Source: Thalassorhabdomicrobium marinisediminis (lineage in GTDB: Bacteria > Pseudomonadota > Alphaproteobacteria > Rhodobacterales > Rhodobacteraceae). Taken from it: a DNA stretch of 64,000 nucleotides. The notes beneath the pieces are model-generated. The model ran no database searches, had not been told where the DNA came from, and saw nothing but the letters and a program-made list of their open reading frames with translations. Positions 55,264-64,000 of the stretch are shown here, in pieces (positions within the stretch are counted from its first letter, which is position 1; every line of letters starts with the position of its first letter). The position numbers were made by a program, and so were the translations under genes. The DNA lies in NCBI RefSeq assembly GCF_003072065.1, contig NZ_QCYG01000001.1, positions 1 through 64,000 on the forward strand, given 5' to 3'.

Positions 55264-57450
55264 ATGGAACAGATCATCCTTTTCGCACCTCTCGTTGGTG
55301 CCGTGCTGGGCGGTTTTGGCTGGAAGGTCATGGGCGAAGCTGCGGCGCAATGGCTGACCACGGGGCTGTTGTTCCTTGCCGCGATCCTGTCGTGGGTCGT
55401 GTTGCTGACCTTCGATCCGGCAGCACATGAGAACGGCTATTATACGGCCGAGATCTTCCGCTTCATCCAGTCCGGCACGCTCGACACCTCATGGGCGATC
55501 CGCGTGGACCGGCTGACCGCGATCATGCTGGTGGTGATCACCTCGGTCTCGGCCTTGGTGCACCTCTATTCCTTCGGCTACATGGCCCATGACGAGAACT
55601 TCCCGAAAACGCCCTACAAGGCGCGGTTCTTCGCTTATTTGTCGTTCTTCACCTTCGCCATGTTGATGCTGGTGACCGCCGACAACCTGTTGCAGCTGTT
55701 CTTCGGCTGGGAAGGGGTGGGCGTGGCCTCGTATCTCTTGATCGGCTTTTACTACAAGAAACCCAGCGCCAACGCTGCGGCGATCAAAGCCTTTGTGGTC
55801 AACCGTGTGGGCGACTTCGGCTTCCTGCTGGGGATCTTCGCGATCTATCTGACCTTCGACAGCATCCAGTTTGCCGACATCTTCGCCGCCGTGCCCGAGA
55901 TCTCAGGCGACACGATGACCTTCCTGTGGCGCGACTGGTCCACGGTTGAGGTGATCGCCGTGCTGCTGTTCATCGGCGCCATGGGCAAATCGGCGCAGCT
56001 GTTCCTGCACACATGGCTTCCCGACGCGATGGAAGGCCCGACCCCGGTGTCGGCGCTGATCCACGCGGCGACCATGGTCACGGCGGGCGTCTTCCTTGTC
56101 TGCCGCATGTCGCCGATCATGGAATTCGCACCCCATGCGACCGATTTCATCGTCTTCCTGGGCGCGACGACCGCTTTCGTGGCCGCGACCATCGGGCTGG
56201 TGCAGAACGACATCAAACGGGTGATCGCCTATTCGACCATGTCGCAGCTGGGCTATATGTTCGTGGCGGCCGGGCTGGGCGCCTATTCCGTGGCGATGTT
56301 CCACCTGTTCACACACGCCTTCTTCAAGGCGATGTTGTTCCTTGGCGCCGGTTCGGTGATCCACGGGATGCACCACGAGCAGGACATGCGGAACTATGGC
56401 GGGCTGCGGCACAAGCTGCCCAAGACGTTCTGGGCGATGATGATCGGCACGCTGGCCATCACCGGCGTCGGCATCCCGCTGCTTTATGTGGGCTTCCCCG
56501 TGGGCTTCGCCGGCTTCGTGTCGAAAGACGCGATCATTGAGAGCGCCTATGCCGGAACCGCAGGCGGCTATGCCTTCTGGATGCTGGTCATCGCGGCGCT
56601 GTTCACCAGCTTCTACAGCTGGCGCCTGATGTTCCTGACCTTTTACGGCACGCCACGCGGTGACAAGCACACCCATGAACACGCCCACGAAAGCCCGGCG
56701 ATCATGCTGGCCCCCCTTGCGATCCTTGCGGTGGGCGCGATCTTCGCAGGCATGGTGTTCTACAAGCCGTTCTTCGGTAACGCCAAATACGTTGGCCAGT
56801 ATTTCGGAGTGCCCTATGCCGAACAGGGCCACGACGCGGGCGAAGCCGCCACCGATCATGCCGAGGGCGCGGATACCGCCGATGTGGTGATCGATGCCGA
56901 GGACTTGGCGGACGGGGACGGCACGGCCGAGGATGCCGTGGTGCAGGGCGAGGATCATTCGACCGCGGCCACGCACTACGCCTTCGACGGCGCGCCGGGT
57001 GAGGGGGCGATCTATGTGGCCCATGATAACACCACGCTGGACGACGCGCATGAAGTGCCAATCTGGGTCAAACTCGCGCCCTTCATCGCCATGCTGCTGG
57101 GCTTCGGGACGGCTTATGTCTTCTATATCCGCAAGCCGGACCTGCCGCGGACGTTGGCGACCCATCAGGCCCCGGTCTACAACTTCCTGCTCAACAAGTG
57201 GTATTTCGACGAGCTTTACGACGTTGTCTTCGTCCGGCCTGCCAAGCGGCTTGGCAAGTTCCTGTGGCGCAGGGGCGACGGCGCGGTGATCGACGGCACC
57301 ATCAACGGGGTCGCCATGGGCATCATCCCCACGCTGACCCGGTTCGCAGGGCGCGCGCAGTCTGGCTACGTCTTCACCTATGCCTTTGCGATGGTCATCG
57401 GGATCGTGGTGATCCTGACCTACTTCTCGATCACCGGAGGGTATGAATAA
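55264..57450 (+). CDS. nuoL: NADH-quinone oxidoreductase subunit L
   Basis: A 728-residue antiporter-like proton-pumping subunit with a long lateral helix at the C terminus. Motifs include [23 protein letters not shown], the pump lysine region [37 protein letters not shown] and [19 protein letters not shown]. Residues about 515-600 form an acidic, His-containing hydrophilic insert (from about [13 protein letters not shown] to DDAHEVP) longer than in many homologues. Its TAA shares a base with the nuoM ATG. Confidence 0.97.
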   Translation: MEQIILFAPLVGAVLGGFGWKVMGEAAAQWLTTGLLFLAAILSWVVLLTFDPAAHENGYYTAEIFRFIQSGTLDTSWAIRVDRLTAIMLVVITSVSALVHLYSFGYMAHDENFPKTPYKARFFAYLSFFTFAMLMLVTADNLLQLFFGWEGVGVASYLLIGFYYKKPSANAAAIKAFVVNRVGDFGFLLGIFAIYLTFDSIQFADIFAAVPEISGDTMTFLWRDWSTVEVIAVLLFIGAMGKSAQLFLHTWLPDAMEGPTPVSALIHAATMVTAGVFLVCRMSPIMEFAPHATDFIVFLGATTAFVAATIGLVQNDIKRVIAYSTMSQLGYMFVAAGLGAYSVAMFHLFTHAFFKAMLFLGAGSVIHGMHHEQDMRNYGGLRHKLPKTFWAMMIGTLAITGVGIPLLYVGFPVGFAGFVSKDAIIESAYAGTAGGYAFWMLVIAALFTSFYSWRLMFLTFYGTPRGDKHTHEHAHESPAIMLAPLAILAVGAIFAGMVFYKPFFGNAKYVGQYFGVPYAEQGHDAGEAATDHAEGADTADVVIDAEDLADGDGTAEDAVVQGEDHSTAATHYAFDGAPGEGAIYVAHDNTTLDDAHEVPIWVKLAPFIAMLLGFGTAYVFYIRKPDLPRTLATHQAPVYNFLLNKWYFDELYDVVFVRPAKRLGKFLWRRGDGAVIDGTINGVAMGIIPTLTRFAGRAQSGYVFTYAFAMVIGIVVILTYFSITGGYE

Positions 57451-58991
57451 TGGACAACCTTCTTTCCATCACGACGTTCATCCCCGCGATTGCGGCGGCG
57501 ATCCTTGCACTGTTCCTGCGCGGCGACGATGAGGCGGCACAGCGCAACGCCAAGTGGCTGGCCATGGCCGCCACGGTGATGACCTTCGTCGTCTCGCTGT
57601 TCATCCTCACGGGGTTCGATGCCAACGATACCGGGTTCCAATTTGTCGAGGATCGTGACTGGATCATGGGCTTCAACTACAAGATGGGCGTGGACGGGAT
57701 TTCCGTGCTCTTCGTCATGTTGACGACCTTCCTGATGCCGCTGGTCATTGCGTCCTGCTGGACGGTGACGACGCGGGTCAAGGAATACATGATCGCCTTC
57801 CTGCTTCTGGAAACGCTGATGTTGGGCGTCTTCATGGCGCTGGATATGGTGCTCTTCTACCTCTTCTTCGAGGCAGGACTGATCCCGATGTTCCTGATCA
57901 TCGGCATCTGGGGCGGCAAGGACCGGATCTACGCCAGCTTCAAGTTCTTCCTTTATACCTTCCTCGGCTCGGTGCTGATGCTGGTCGCCATGGTCGGCAT
58001 GTATGCCGCCGCCGGGACGACCGACATTCCGACGCTGATGACCTTCGACTTCGGCACCGACGGCTTCAGCCTCTTCGGCATGCAGATCGTCGGCGGGGCG
58101 CAAACGCTGCTCTGGCTGGCCTTCTTCGCGTCTTTCGCGGTCAAGATGCCCATGTGGCCGGTCCACACCTGGTTGCCCGATGCCCACGTGCAAGCGCCCA
58201 CGGCAGGCTCGGTCGTGCTGGCCGCGATCCTGTTGAAGATGGGCGGCTACGGCTTCTTGCGCTTCTCGCTGCCGATGTTCCCCGTGGGGTCCGAGGTTAT
58301 GGCGCCGCTGGTGTTGTGGCTCTCGGCCATTGCCATCGTCTATACCTCGCTGGTGGCGCTGGTGCAGAAGGACATGAAGAAGCTCATCGCCTATTCGTCG
58401 GTCGCGCACATGGGCTTCGTCACCATGGGGATCTTCACCTTCAACCAGCAGGGGCTGGATGGGGCGATTTTCCAGATGCTCAGCCACGGCTTCATCTCGG
58501 GCGCGTTGTTCCTGTGCGTCGGCGTGATCTACGACCGGATGCACACGCGCGAGATTGACGCCTATGGCGGTCTGGTGAACCGGATGCCCGCCTATGCGCT
58601 GATCTTCATGTTCTTCACCATGGCGAACGTCGGCCTGCCGGGCACCTCGGGCTTTGTCGGTGAATTCCTGACGCTGCTCGCGGTCTTCCAGGTCAACACC
58701 TGGGTGGCGGTTGTCGCCACCACGGGCGTCATCTTCTCGGCTGCCTATGCCCTTTGGCTCTACCGCCGGGTCGTCATGGGGGACCTTATCAAGGAAAGCC
58801 TCAAGTCGATCACCGACATGACCCCGCGCGAGCGTCTGATCTTCGCGCCGCTGGTCGCCATGACCCTTCTGCTGGGGGTCTATCCCAGCCTTGTCACCGA
58901 TCTCATCGGGCCGTCGGTCGCCGTTTTGGTCGATCAGGTCGAAACCGCTCAGGCGGCTTACGAAGCCGCCACCCAAATGGCCCAGAACTAA
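57450..58991 (+). CDS. nuoM: NADH-quinone oxidoreductase subunit M
   Basis: A 513-residue antiporter-like subunit. Motifs are [86 protein letters not shown] and [21 protein letters not shown], including the key glutamate of helix 5 and the pump lysines. Length is as expected. nuoN follows after 12 bp. Confidence 0.97.
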   Translation: MDNLLSITTFIPAIAAAILALFLRGDDEAAQRNAKWLAMAATVMTFVVSLFILTGFDANDTGFQFVEDRDWIMGFNYKMGVDGISVLFVMLTTFLMPLVIASCWTVTTRVKEYMIAFLLLETLMLGVFMALDMVLFYLFFEAGLIPMFLIIGIWGGKDRIYASFKFFLYTFLGSVLMLVAMVGMYAAAGTTDIPTLMTFDFGTDGFSLFGMQIVGGAQTLLWLAFFASFAVKMPMWPVHTWLPDAHVQAPTAGSVVLAAILLKMGGYGFLRFSLPMFPVGSEVMAPLVLWLSAIAIVYTSLVALVQKDMKKLIAYSSVAHMGFVTMGIFTFNQQGLDGAIFQMLSHGFISGALFLCVGVIYDRMHTREIDAYGGLVNRMPAYALIFMFFTMANVGLPGTSGFVGEFLTLLAVFQVNTWVAVVATTGVIFSAAYALWLYRRVVMGDLIKESLKSITDMTPRERLIFAPLVAMTLLLGVYPSLVTDLIGPSVAVLVDQVETAQAAYEAATQMAQN

Positions 58992-59003
58992 GGAAACGAC
59001 GTG

Positions 59004-60443
59004 ATGTTGTCCCAAGACCTGAACACCATCCTGCCGGAAATCATCCTGTCGCTGTTCGCGATGGGGGCGTTGCTGGGCGCAGTCTATACGGTGAAGGACA
59101 AGGCGGCGCCGCTGCTGGTCTGGATCACCTCGGCGCTGTTTGTCGCCATGGCGTTCTGGATCGCCACCACCGGTGAGGGTGTCACTTACGCCTTTTATGG
59201 CATGTTCATCGACGACGCGTTCAGCCGGTTCTCGAAGGTGGCCATCCTGCTGGCAGCGGCAGCAATTCTGGTGATGAGCCAGGATTACATGGTCAAACGC
59301 AATCTGCTGCGATTCGAATATCCCTTGCTGATCGCACTTTCAGTGGTCGGCATGATGATGATGGTTTCGGCGGGCGACCTGATGGCGCTTTACATGGGGC
59401 TGGAACTGCAGTCGCTGGCGCTTTACGTCGTGGCGTCCCTGCGCCGTGACAGCGTGAAATCCACCGAAGCGGGTCTGAAATATTTCGTCCTTGGCGCGCT
59501 GTCGTCCGGCCTTCTGCTCTATGGTGTGTCGCTGACCTACGGCTTTGCGGGCACGACGCTTTTTGCCGGCGTGATCGAGGCGACGCAGGGCGGGGCCTCG
59601 CTCGGGCTGATCTTCGGTCTGGTCTTCATGTCCGCCGGTTTCGCCTTCAAGGTCTCGGCCGCGCCCTTCCACATGTGGACGCCGGACGTCTACGAAGGCT
59701 CGCCCACGCCGGTCACCGCCTTTTTCGCCACCGCGCCGAAGATCGCCGCCATGGGGCTGTTCGCTCGGGTCATGCATGACGCCTTCGGCAACGCCATTTC
59801 CGATTGGCAGCAGATCGTCGCCTTCCTGTCGGTCGCGTCGATGTTCGTGGGGGCTGTGGCCGCGATCGGCCAGCGGGACATCAAACGCCTGATGGCCTAT
59901 TCCTCGATCAGCCACATGGGCTTTGCGCTTATGGGTCTGGCGGCGGGAACTGCCTTCGGTGTGCAGGCCATGCTGGTCTATATCGCGATCTATGTCGTCA
60001 TGAACGTCGGCACCTTCGCCTTCATCCTGTCGATGGAGCGTGATGGCCGCCCGGTCACCGACATCGCCTCGCTCAACATGTATTCCAAGCGCGAGCCCTT
60101 GCGCGCGCTGGCGATGCTAATCCTGCTGTTCTCCATGGCTGGCGTGCCGCCGATGCTGGGCTTCTTCGGCAAGTTCTACGTGCTGCAGGCGGCCTATACC
60201 GCTGACATGATCTGGCTCGCCGTGGCCGGTGTGGTGGCCTCCGTGATCTCGGCCTTTTATTACCTGCGGATCGTCTATTACATGTATTTCGGGTCCGAGC
60301 GGGACGACACGCTCGACACCAACGGCTCGGCGGTGCTGTGGGGCTTCCTCGTGGCTTCGGCTGCGGTGATGGTGATTGGCGTCGTCAACCTGTTCGGGAT
60401 CGAACCCCTGGCCGCTGCGGCCTCGGTTGCTCTTGTCAACTAG
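59004..60443 (+). CDS. nuoN: NADH-quinone oxidoreductase subunit N
   Basis: A 479-residue antiporter-like subunit, the last of complex I. Motifs are [87 protein letters not shown] and [24 protein letters not shown] 59004 was chosen; a GTG directly before it is also possible, with AAGGAAA upstream. The end overlaps the birA reading frame. Confidence 0.97.
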   Translation: MLSQDLNTILPEIILSLFAMGALLGAVYTVKDKAAPLLVWITSALFVAMAFWIATTGEGVTYAFYGMFIDDAFSRFSKVAILLAAAAILVMSQDYMVKRNLLRFEYPLLIALSVVGMMMMVSAGDLMALYMGLELQSLALYVVASLRRDSVKSTEAGLKYFVLGALSSGLLLYGVSLTYGFAGTTLFAGVIEATQGGASLGLIFGLVFMSAGFAFKVSAAPFHMWTPDVYEGSPTPVTAFFATAPKIAAMGLFARVMHDAFGNAISDWQQIVAFLSVASMFVGAVAAIGQRDIKRLMAYSSISHMGFALMGLAAGTAFGVQAMLVYIAIYVVMNVGTFAFILSMERDGRPVTDIASLNMYSKREPLRALAMLILLFSMAGVPPMLGFFGKFYVLQAAYTADMIWLAVAGVVASVISAFYYLRIVYYMYFGSERDDTLDTNGSAVLWGFLVASAAVMVIGVVNLFGIEPLAAAASVALVN

Positions 60444-61191
60444 GAGCGCAGACTGGCCGCAGGGCTATGGGCATCAGCCGTTCGGTGAAGTCACCTCGAC
60501 CCTTGATCTGGCGCGGGCGCATGCGGGCCATCTGACCGGCCCGCTCTGGATCACGGCGACGGCGCAGACCGCATCGCGGGGGCGGCGGGGCCGGCCCTGG
60601 GTCGCGCCGGTCGGCAATTTCTACGGCACGCTTGTGTTGCCCTGCACCGATCCCGCGCAGGCGGCGCTGCGCAGTTTCGTCGCGGCGCTGGCCCTGCGCG
60701 ATGCGCTGCGTGCGGTCATGGGGCAGGGGCCGGACCTTGCGTTGAAATGGCCCAACGATGTGCTGTTGAACAAGGGCAAGGTCGCCGGCATCCTGCTGGA
60801 AAGCCTGACCGATGGGGGCCGGATGTCCGGGATTGCCATCGGCATCGGCGTCAATCTGGTCGCCGCCCCGGCGCTGGATCAGGTTGAACTGGGCGCGACC
60901 TATCCCGTCTCGGTCAAGGGCGAGAGCGGCGCGGATGTCACGCCCGAGGCTTTTCTGGCCGAACTCGCCCCGGCCTTTGCCCGCTACGAGGCGCAGCTCA
61001 CCACGCAGGGTTTCGTCCCGATCCGCGCCGCCTGGCTCGACGCCGCCGCCCGCCTGGGCGAGACGGTGACCGCGCGCCTTCCGCAGGAGGACGTGACAGG
61101 GCGCTTTGAAACCATCGACGAAACCGGATACCTGATCCTGCAAACGGCCCAAGGCCTGCGCCGCATCGCGGCGGCGGATGTTTATTTCTAA
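60433..61191 (+). CDS. birA: Biotin--[acetyl-CoA-carboxylase] ligase
   Basis: A protein of about 252 residues that attaches biotin to carboxylase lysines, such as that of MccA and acetyl-CoA carboxylase. Motifs are [42 protein letters not shown] and GIGVNLV. There is no N-terminal DNA-binding domain, so it is not a repressor. The start is uncertain: homology begins at about [20 protein letters not shown], but no ATG or GTG is in frame nearby; I give TTG 60433. A TAGGAG site at 60441 lies further in and would fit a start near 60451, which is GAC here. It overlaps the end of nuoN. Confidence 0.9.
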   Translation: MSTRSADWPQGYGHQPFGEVTSTLDLARAHAGHLTGPLWITATAQTASRGRRGRPWVAPVGNFYGTLVLPCTDPAQAALRSFVAALALRDALRAVMGQGPDLALKWPNDVLLNKGKVAGILLESLTDGGRMSGIAIGIGVNLVAAPALDQVELGATYPVSVKGESGADVTPEAFLAELAPAFARYEAQLTTQGFVPIRAAWLDAAARLGETVTARLPQEDVTGRFETIDETGYLILQTAQGLRRIAAADVYF

Positions 61192-61202
61192 GGGGAGGCG
61201 TC

Positions 61203-61976
61203 ATGCTTCTGTGTATCGACTGCGGCAACACCAACACTGTCTTCTCGCTTTGGGACGGCAGTGAATTCCTGTGTACGTTCCGCGCCGCGACAGAATGGCA
61301 GCGCACGGCGGATCAGTATTTCGTCTGGTGGTCGACCCTGCTCAAGCATCACAAGATCAAGGCCGACGTCTCTGAAGTGATCATCTCCTCCACCGTGCCG
61401 CGCGTCGTGTTCAACCTGCGGGTCATGACCGACCGCTATTTCGGCACGCGCCCCTATGTGGTGGGCAAGCCCGACTGCCTGTTACCCACATCCCCCCGTG
61501 TGGATGAGGGCACGACCGTGGGGCCGGACCGGCTGGTGAACACCGCCGGCGCCTTCGACCGGCACGGGGGCGATCTGATCATCGTGGATTTCGGCACCGC
61601 CACCACGTTTGACGTGGTCGCCAGCGACGGCGCCTATATCGGCGGCGTGATCGCGCCCGGTGTGAACCTCAGCCTTGAGGCGCTGCATCAGGCGGCGGCG
61701 GCGTTGCCCCATGTGGACATCTCCAAGCCGCAGACCGTGATTGGCACGAACACGGTCCACTGCATGCAATCGGGCGTGTTCTGGGGCTATGTGGGCCTTG
61801 TGAATGGCCTGTGCGAGCGGATCAAGGAAGAATACGACCGCCCTATGAAGGTTCTGGGCACCGGCGGGTTGGCGCCATTGTTTTCAAGCGGTTACGCGCT
61901 TTTTGATACCATCGAAGATGACCTGACAATGCACGGGCTGACCGTGATTCACCGATATAACAAGGACAACGAATAA
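61203..61976 (+). CDS. coaX: Type III pantothenate kinase
   Basis: A 257-residue kinase for the first step of coenzyme A synthesis. The ASKHA-fold phosphate loop is LLCIDCGNTNTVFSLWDG, with further segments VGPDRLVNTAGAFDRHGGDLIIVDFGTATTFDVV and GGVIAPGVNLSLEALHQAAAALP, and the final ATP site region VLGTGGLAPLFSSG. It starts 11 bp after birA with AGGGGAG upstream and is followed closely by rnj. Confidence 0.95.
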   Translation: MLLCIDCGNTNTVFSLWDGSEFLCTFRAATEWQRTADQYFVWWSTLLKHHKIKADVSEVIISSTVPRVVFNLRVMTDRYFGTRPYVVGKPDCLLPTSPRVDEGTTVGPDRLVNTAGAFDRHGGDLIIVDFGTATTFDVVASDGAYIGGVIAPGVNLSLEALHQAAAALPHVDISKPQTVIGTNTVHCMQSGVFWGYVGLVNGLCERIKEEYDRPMKVLGTGGLAPLFSSGYALFDTIEDDLTMHGLTVIHRYNKDNE

Positions 61977-61980
61977 TATT

Positions 61981-63651
61981 ATGAGCGAAGCAAGATTGAT
62001 CTATCTGCCCCTGGGCGGGGCCGGTGAAATTGGCATGAACTGCTATGTCTACGGCTACGGCCCCGCCGAGGATGAGCGTTTGATCGTCGTCGATCTGGGC
62101 GTGGCCTTCCCCGACATGGACAGCTCTCCGGGGGTCGATCTGATCTTCGCAGATGTGTCCTGGCTGGAAGCGCGCAAGGACCGGATTGAGGCAATTTTCA
62201 TCACCCACGCCCACGAAGACCACGTCGGCGCGGTCGGCCATCTTTATGAGCGTTTGGGCGGCGTGCCGATCTATGCGCGCGCCTTCACCGCCGAGATCGC
62301 GCGGCGCAAGATGCAAGAGCACGGCTATTCCGACACAACGGTGAAGACCGTTGGCAAATGGCCCGACACCGTCACCGCCGGGCCGTTCACGGTCGGCTTC
62401 GTGCCGGTCAGCCACTCGATCCCCGAAAGCTCGGGGCTGGTGATCGACAGCAAGGGCGGGCGCGTCCTGCACACGGGCGATTTCAAGATCGACGTGAACC
62501 CCGGAGTGGGCGAGCCGTTCGACCACGATCTGTGGAGATCGCTGGGCAAGGACGGCGTGACCGCGCTGGTCTGCGACTCGACGAATGTGTTCTCCAAAGC
62601 CGAAGGGCGCAGCGAATCCACCGTCGGGCCGGAGATCGAGAAGTTCCTGCAGACCGCAAGCGGCATGGTCGCGGCGACGACCTTCGCGTCGAACATCAGC
62701 CGTGTGCGGACCATCGCACAGGCGGCCGAGCGGGCCGGGCGCTCTGTCTGCCTTCTGGGCCGGTCCATGCGCCGCATGGTCGAAGTGGCAACCGAAGTCG
62801 GCATTCTGGACGATTTTCCCGGGACGATCTCGCCTGATGACGTGCCCGGGATGCCGCGCGAGAATGTCCTGCTGCTCGTCACCGGCAGTCAGGGCGAACG
62901 CCGGGCGGCCTCGGCGCAGCTGGCGAACGGAAAATACATGGGGATCAAGATGAAGGAGGGGGACACCTTCCTGTTCTCGTCAAAAACCATTCCCGGCAAC
63001 GAACGCGGCGTGATCCACATCATGAACCAGTTCAGCGAGCTGGGCGTCGATGTGGTGGACGACTCCGATGGGCTCTATCACGTTTCTGGCCACGCGAATC
63101 GGCCGGACCTTGACGTGATGCGCGACCTTGTGAAGCCGCAGACCCTGATCCCCATGCACGGCGAGCACCGGCACCTGCGCGAGCATGTGAAGATCTCCGA
63201 GGCGGCCGGCGTGCAGGGGGTTCTGGCGGTCAACGGGATGATGATCGACCTGTCCGGCAACCAGCCCACGGTCGCGGAATACATCGAGACCGGGCGCACC
63301 TATCTCGATGGGTCGGTGAAGATCGGCCAGCTCGACGGCATCGTGCGTGACCGGTTGCGCATGGCGCGCAACGGCCATGTGATCGTGACGCTGATCATTG
63401 ATGAAGACGGCGACCCCCTCGGCGATCCATGGTGTGAGCTGATGGGCCTGCCGGAGACCGGACGCAACAATGTGCCGCTGGTCGATGTGCTGGAAGAGGA
63501 TCTGAGCCAGTTCCTCAACCGCGCCAACGACAAGACGATTGCCGACGATAGCAAGCTTGAAAAAGAGCTGCGCACCATCGCGCGCAAGTCGGCACAGGCC
63601 GAGATCGGCAAAAAGCCGGAAGTGACGGTGGTGATTTCCCGTCTGGCCTGA
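61981..63651 (+). CDS. rnj: Ribonuclease J
   Basis: A 556-residue metallo-beta-lactamase / beta-CASP nuclease with 5'-exo- and endonuclease activity in RNA processing and decay. The metal motif is FITHAHEDHVGAVGHLY, followed by the beta-CASP part (CDSTNVFSKAEGRSESTVGPEIEKFL, ITGSQGE-like VTGSQGERRAASAQLANG), HVSGHANRPDLDVM and PMHGEHRHLREH. It starts 4 bp after coaX and ends before a strong terminator. Confidence 0.95.
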   Translation: MSEARLIYLPLGGAGEIGMNCYVYGYGPAEDERLIVVDLGVAFPDMDSSPGVDLIFADVSWLEARKDRIEAIFITHAHEDHVGAVGHLYERLGGVPIYARAFTAEIARRKMQEHGYSDTTVKTVGKWPDTVTAGPFTVGFVPVSHSIPESSGLVIDSKGGRVLHTGDFKIDVNPGVGEPFDHDLWRSLGKDGVTALVCDSTNVFSKAEGRSESTVGPEIEKFLQTASGMVAATTFASNISRVRTIAQAAERAGRSVCLLGRSMRRMVEVATEVGILDDFPGTISPDDVPGMPRENVLLLVTGSQGERRAASAQLANGKYMGIKMKEGDTFLFSSKTIPGNERGVIHIMNQFSELGVDVVDDSDGLYHVSGHANRPDLDVMRDLVKPQTLIPMHGEHRHLREHVKISEAAGVQGVLAVNGMMIDLSGNQPTVAEYIETGRTYLDGSVKIGQLDGIVRDRLRMARNGHVIVTLIIDEDGDPLGDPWCELMGLPETGRNNVPLVDVLEEDLSQFLNRANDKTIADDSKLEKELRTIARKSAQAEIGKKPEVTVVISRLA

Positions 63652-63676
63652 CGCGCCAGACAGGACACGCGCAGCA

Positions 63677-63706
63677 AAAAGGGGCCCCGGTTGGGGCCCC
63701 TTTCTT
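63677..63706. terminator. Bidirectional intrinsic terminator after rnj
   Basis: AAAGGGGCCCC and GGGGCCCCTTT form an 11-bp stem around GGTT, followed by CTT. The flanking A and T runs let it act in both directions, serving rnj and the convergent leftward gene. Confidence 0.8.
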
Positions 63707-63721
63707 ACGTCTTCGCAGGAC

Positions 63722-64000
63722 TTAGCTGCTTTGACGTTCTTCAAAACTTTTCAGAATGAACTCGGGGGCGTGATCCCCCATGCCCACCACCGGAGCCCCG
63801 TGGTCGCCGCCGCGGTCACCGTTGCGGCCACGATTGCGCCCGCCGCGGGATTTCTTCGGCTGGGCCTCTTTCGTGGGCTCTGGCTTGCTTTTGCCTTCGC
63901 TCGGGGTGGCCTCGGCCTTGGACGCGGGGGCCGTGCCGGTGTCCTGCGGGGCGGGGACGTCCTGTGGGTTGGCGGCGTCCTGCGGGGCGGGGGCGTCCTG
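63722..64000 (-). CDS. C-terminal part of a leftward gene, possibly a DEAD-box RNA helicase
   Basis: The frame is open from the window edge to a TAA at 63722-63724. It shows an Ala/Pro/Gln/Asp-rich tail with repeats of PAPQD, then a basic RNA-binding-like stretch (KKSRGGRNRGRNGDRGGDHG) and the end VVGMGDHAPEFILKSFEERQSS. Such basic, Gly/Arg-rich tails with a terminal GDH.P.F motif occur in some RhlE-like DEAD-box helicases, but no catalytic domain lies in the window. The body of the gene is beyond the right edge. Confidence 0.4.
   Translation of the reverse strand, partial: QDAPAPQDAANPQDVPAPQDTGTAPASKAEATPSEGKSKPEPTKEAQPKKSRGGRNRGRNGDRGGDHGAPVVGMGDHAPEFILKSFEERQSS

Overview
The window looks like a piece of the main chromosome of a marine-type alphaproteobacterium of the order Rhodobacterales (roseobacter group). 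This is inferred from three things: high GC content with strong third-position bias; a complex I operon in the alphaproteobacterial order with Rhodobacterales-type passengers (DUF5333, DUF5337, a NuoE with a helix-hairpin-helix tail); and sulfonate, creatine and leucine catabolic genes next to each other. I saw no tRNA, rRNA, insertion sequence, phage gene or CRISPR array.

Region 1-4.0 kb holds the broken tail of a GDP-L-fucose synthase gene beside a sulfonate locus. hpsN, comD and comE run leftwards and a LacI-family regulator runs rightwards, with two LacI-type operators in the shared promoter region. Together they suggest use of 2,3-dihydroxypropane-1-sulfonate (DHPS) through sulfolactate/sulfopyruvate to sulfoacetaldehyde. 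Region 4.0-6.5 kb carries an L,D-transpeptidase, a small exported protein and a DUF3422 membrane protein, all leftward.

Region 6.9-19.5 kb is a rightward series: creatinase, a DUF1989 protein, a four-gene polyamine-type ABC transporter, a LysR regulator and the two subunits of an ATP-dependent hydantoinase. The first two genes each have their own intrinsic terminator. Taken together this reads as a creatine/creatinine/N-methylhydantoin salvage locus, although only the creatinase call is specific. Region 19.5-33.9 kb is housekeeping and accessory: a GH13 alpha-glucosidase, a CheB-CheR-PAS signalling protein with a 39-bp internal tandem duplication, an unrecognised gene, adenine deaminase, a P-loop kinase, an AlkD-like protein, glmS, glmU, a phosphoglycolate phosphatase-like enzyme and a DegT/StrS aminotransferase.

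Region 33.9-42.2 kb is the leucine/isovalerate pathway (isovaleryl-CoA dehydrogenase, both methylcrotonyl-CoA carboxylase subunits, HMG-CoA lyase, methylglutaconyl-CoA hydratase) with four passenger genes, one of them a 33-codon ORF. A perfect 22-bp palindrome lies in front of the first gene. Region 42.3-60.4 kb is the complete 14-gene NADH dehydrogenase operon (nuoA to nuoN) with seven small embedded genes, four of which encode short exported proteins, and with intrinsic terminators inside the cluster. Region 60.4-64.0 kb carries birA, coaX and rnj, and then the end of a leftward gene that runs off the window.
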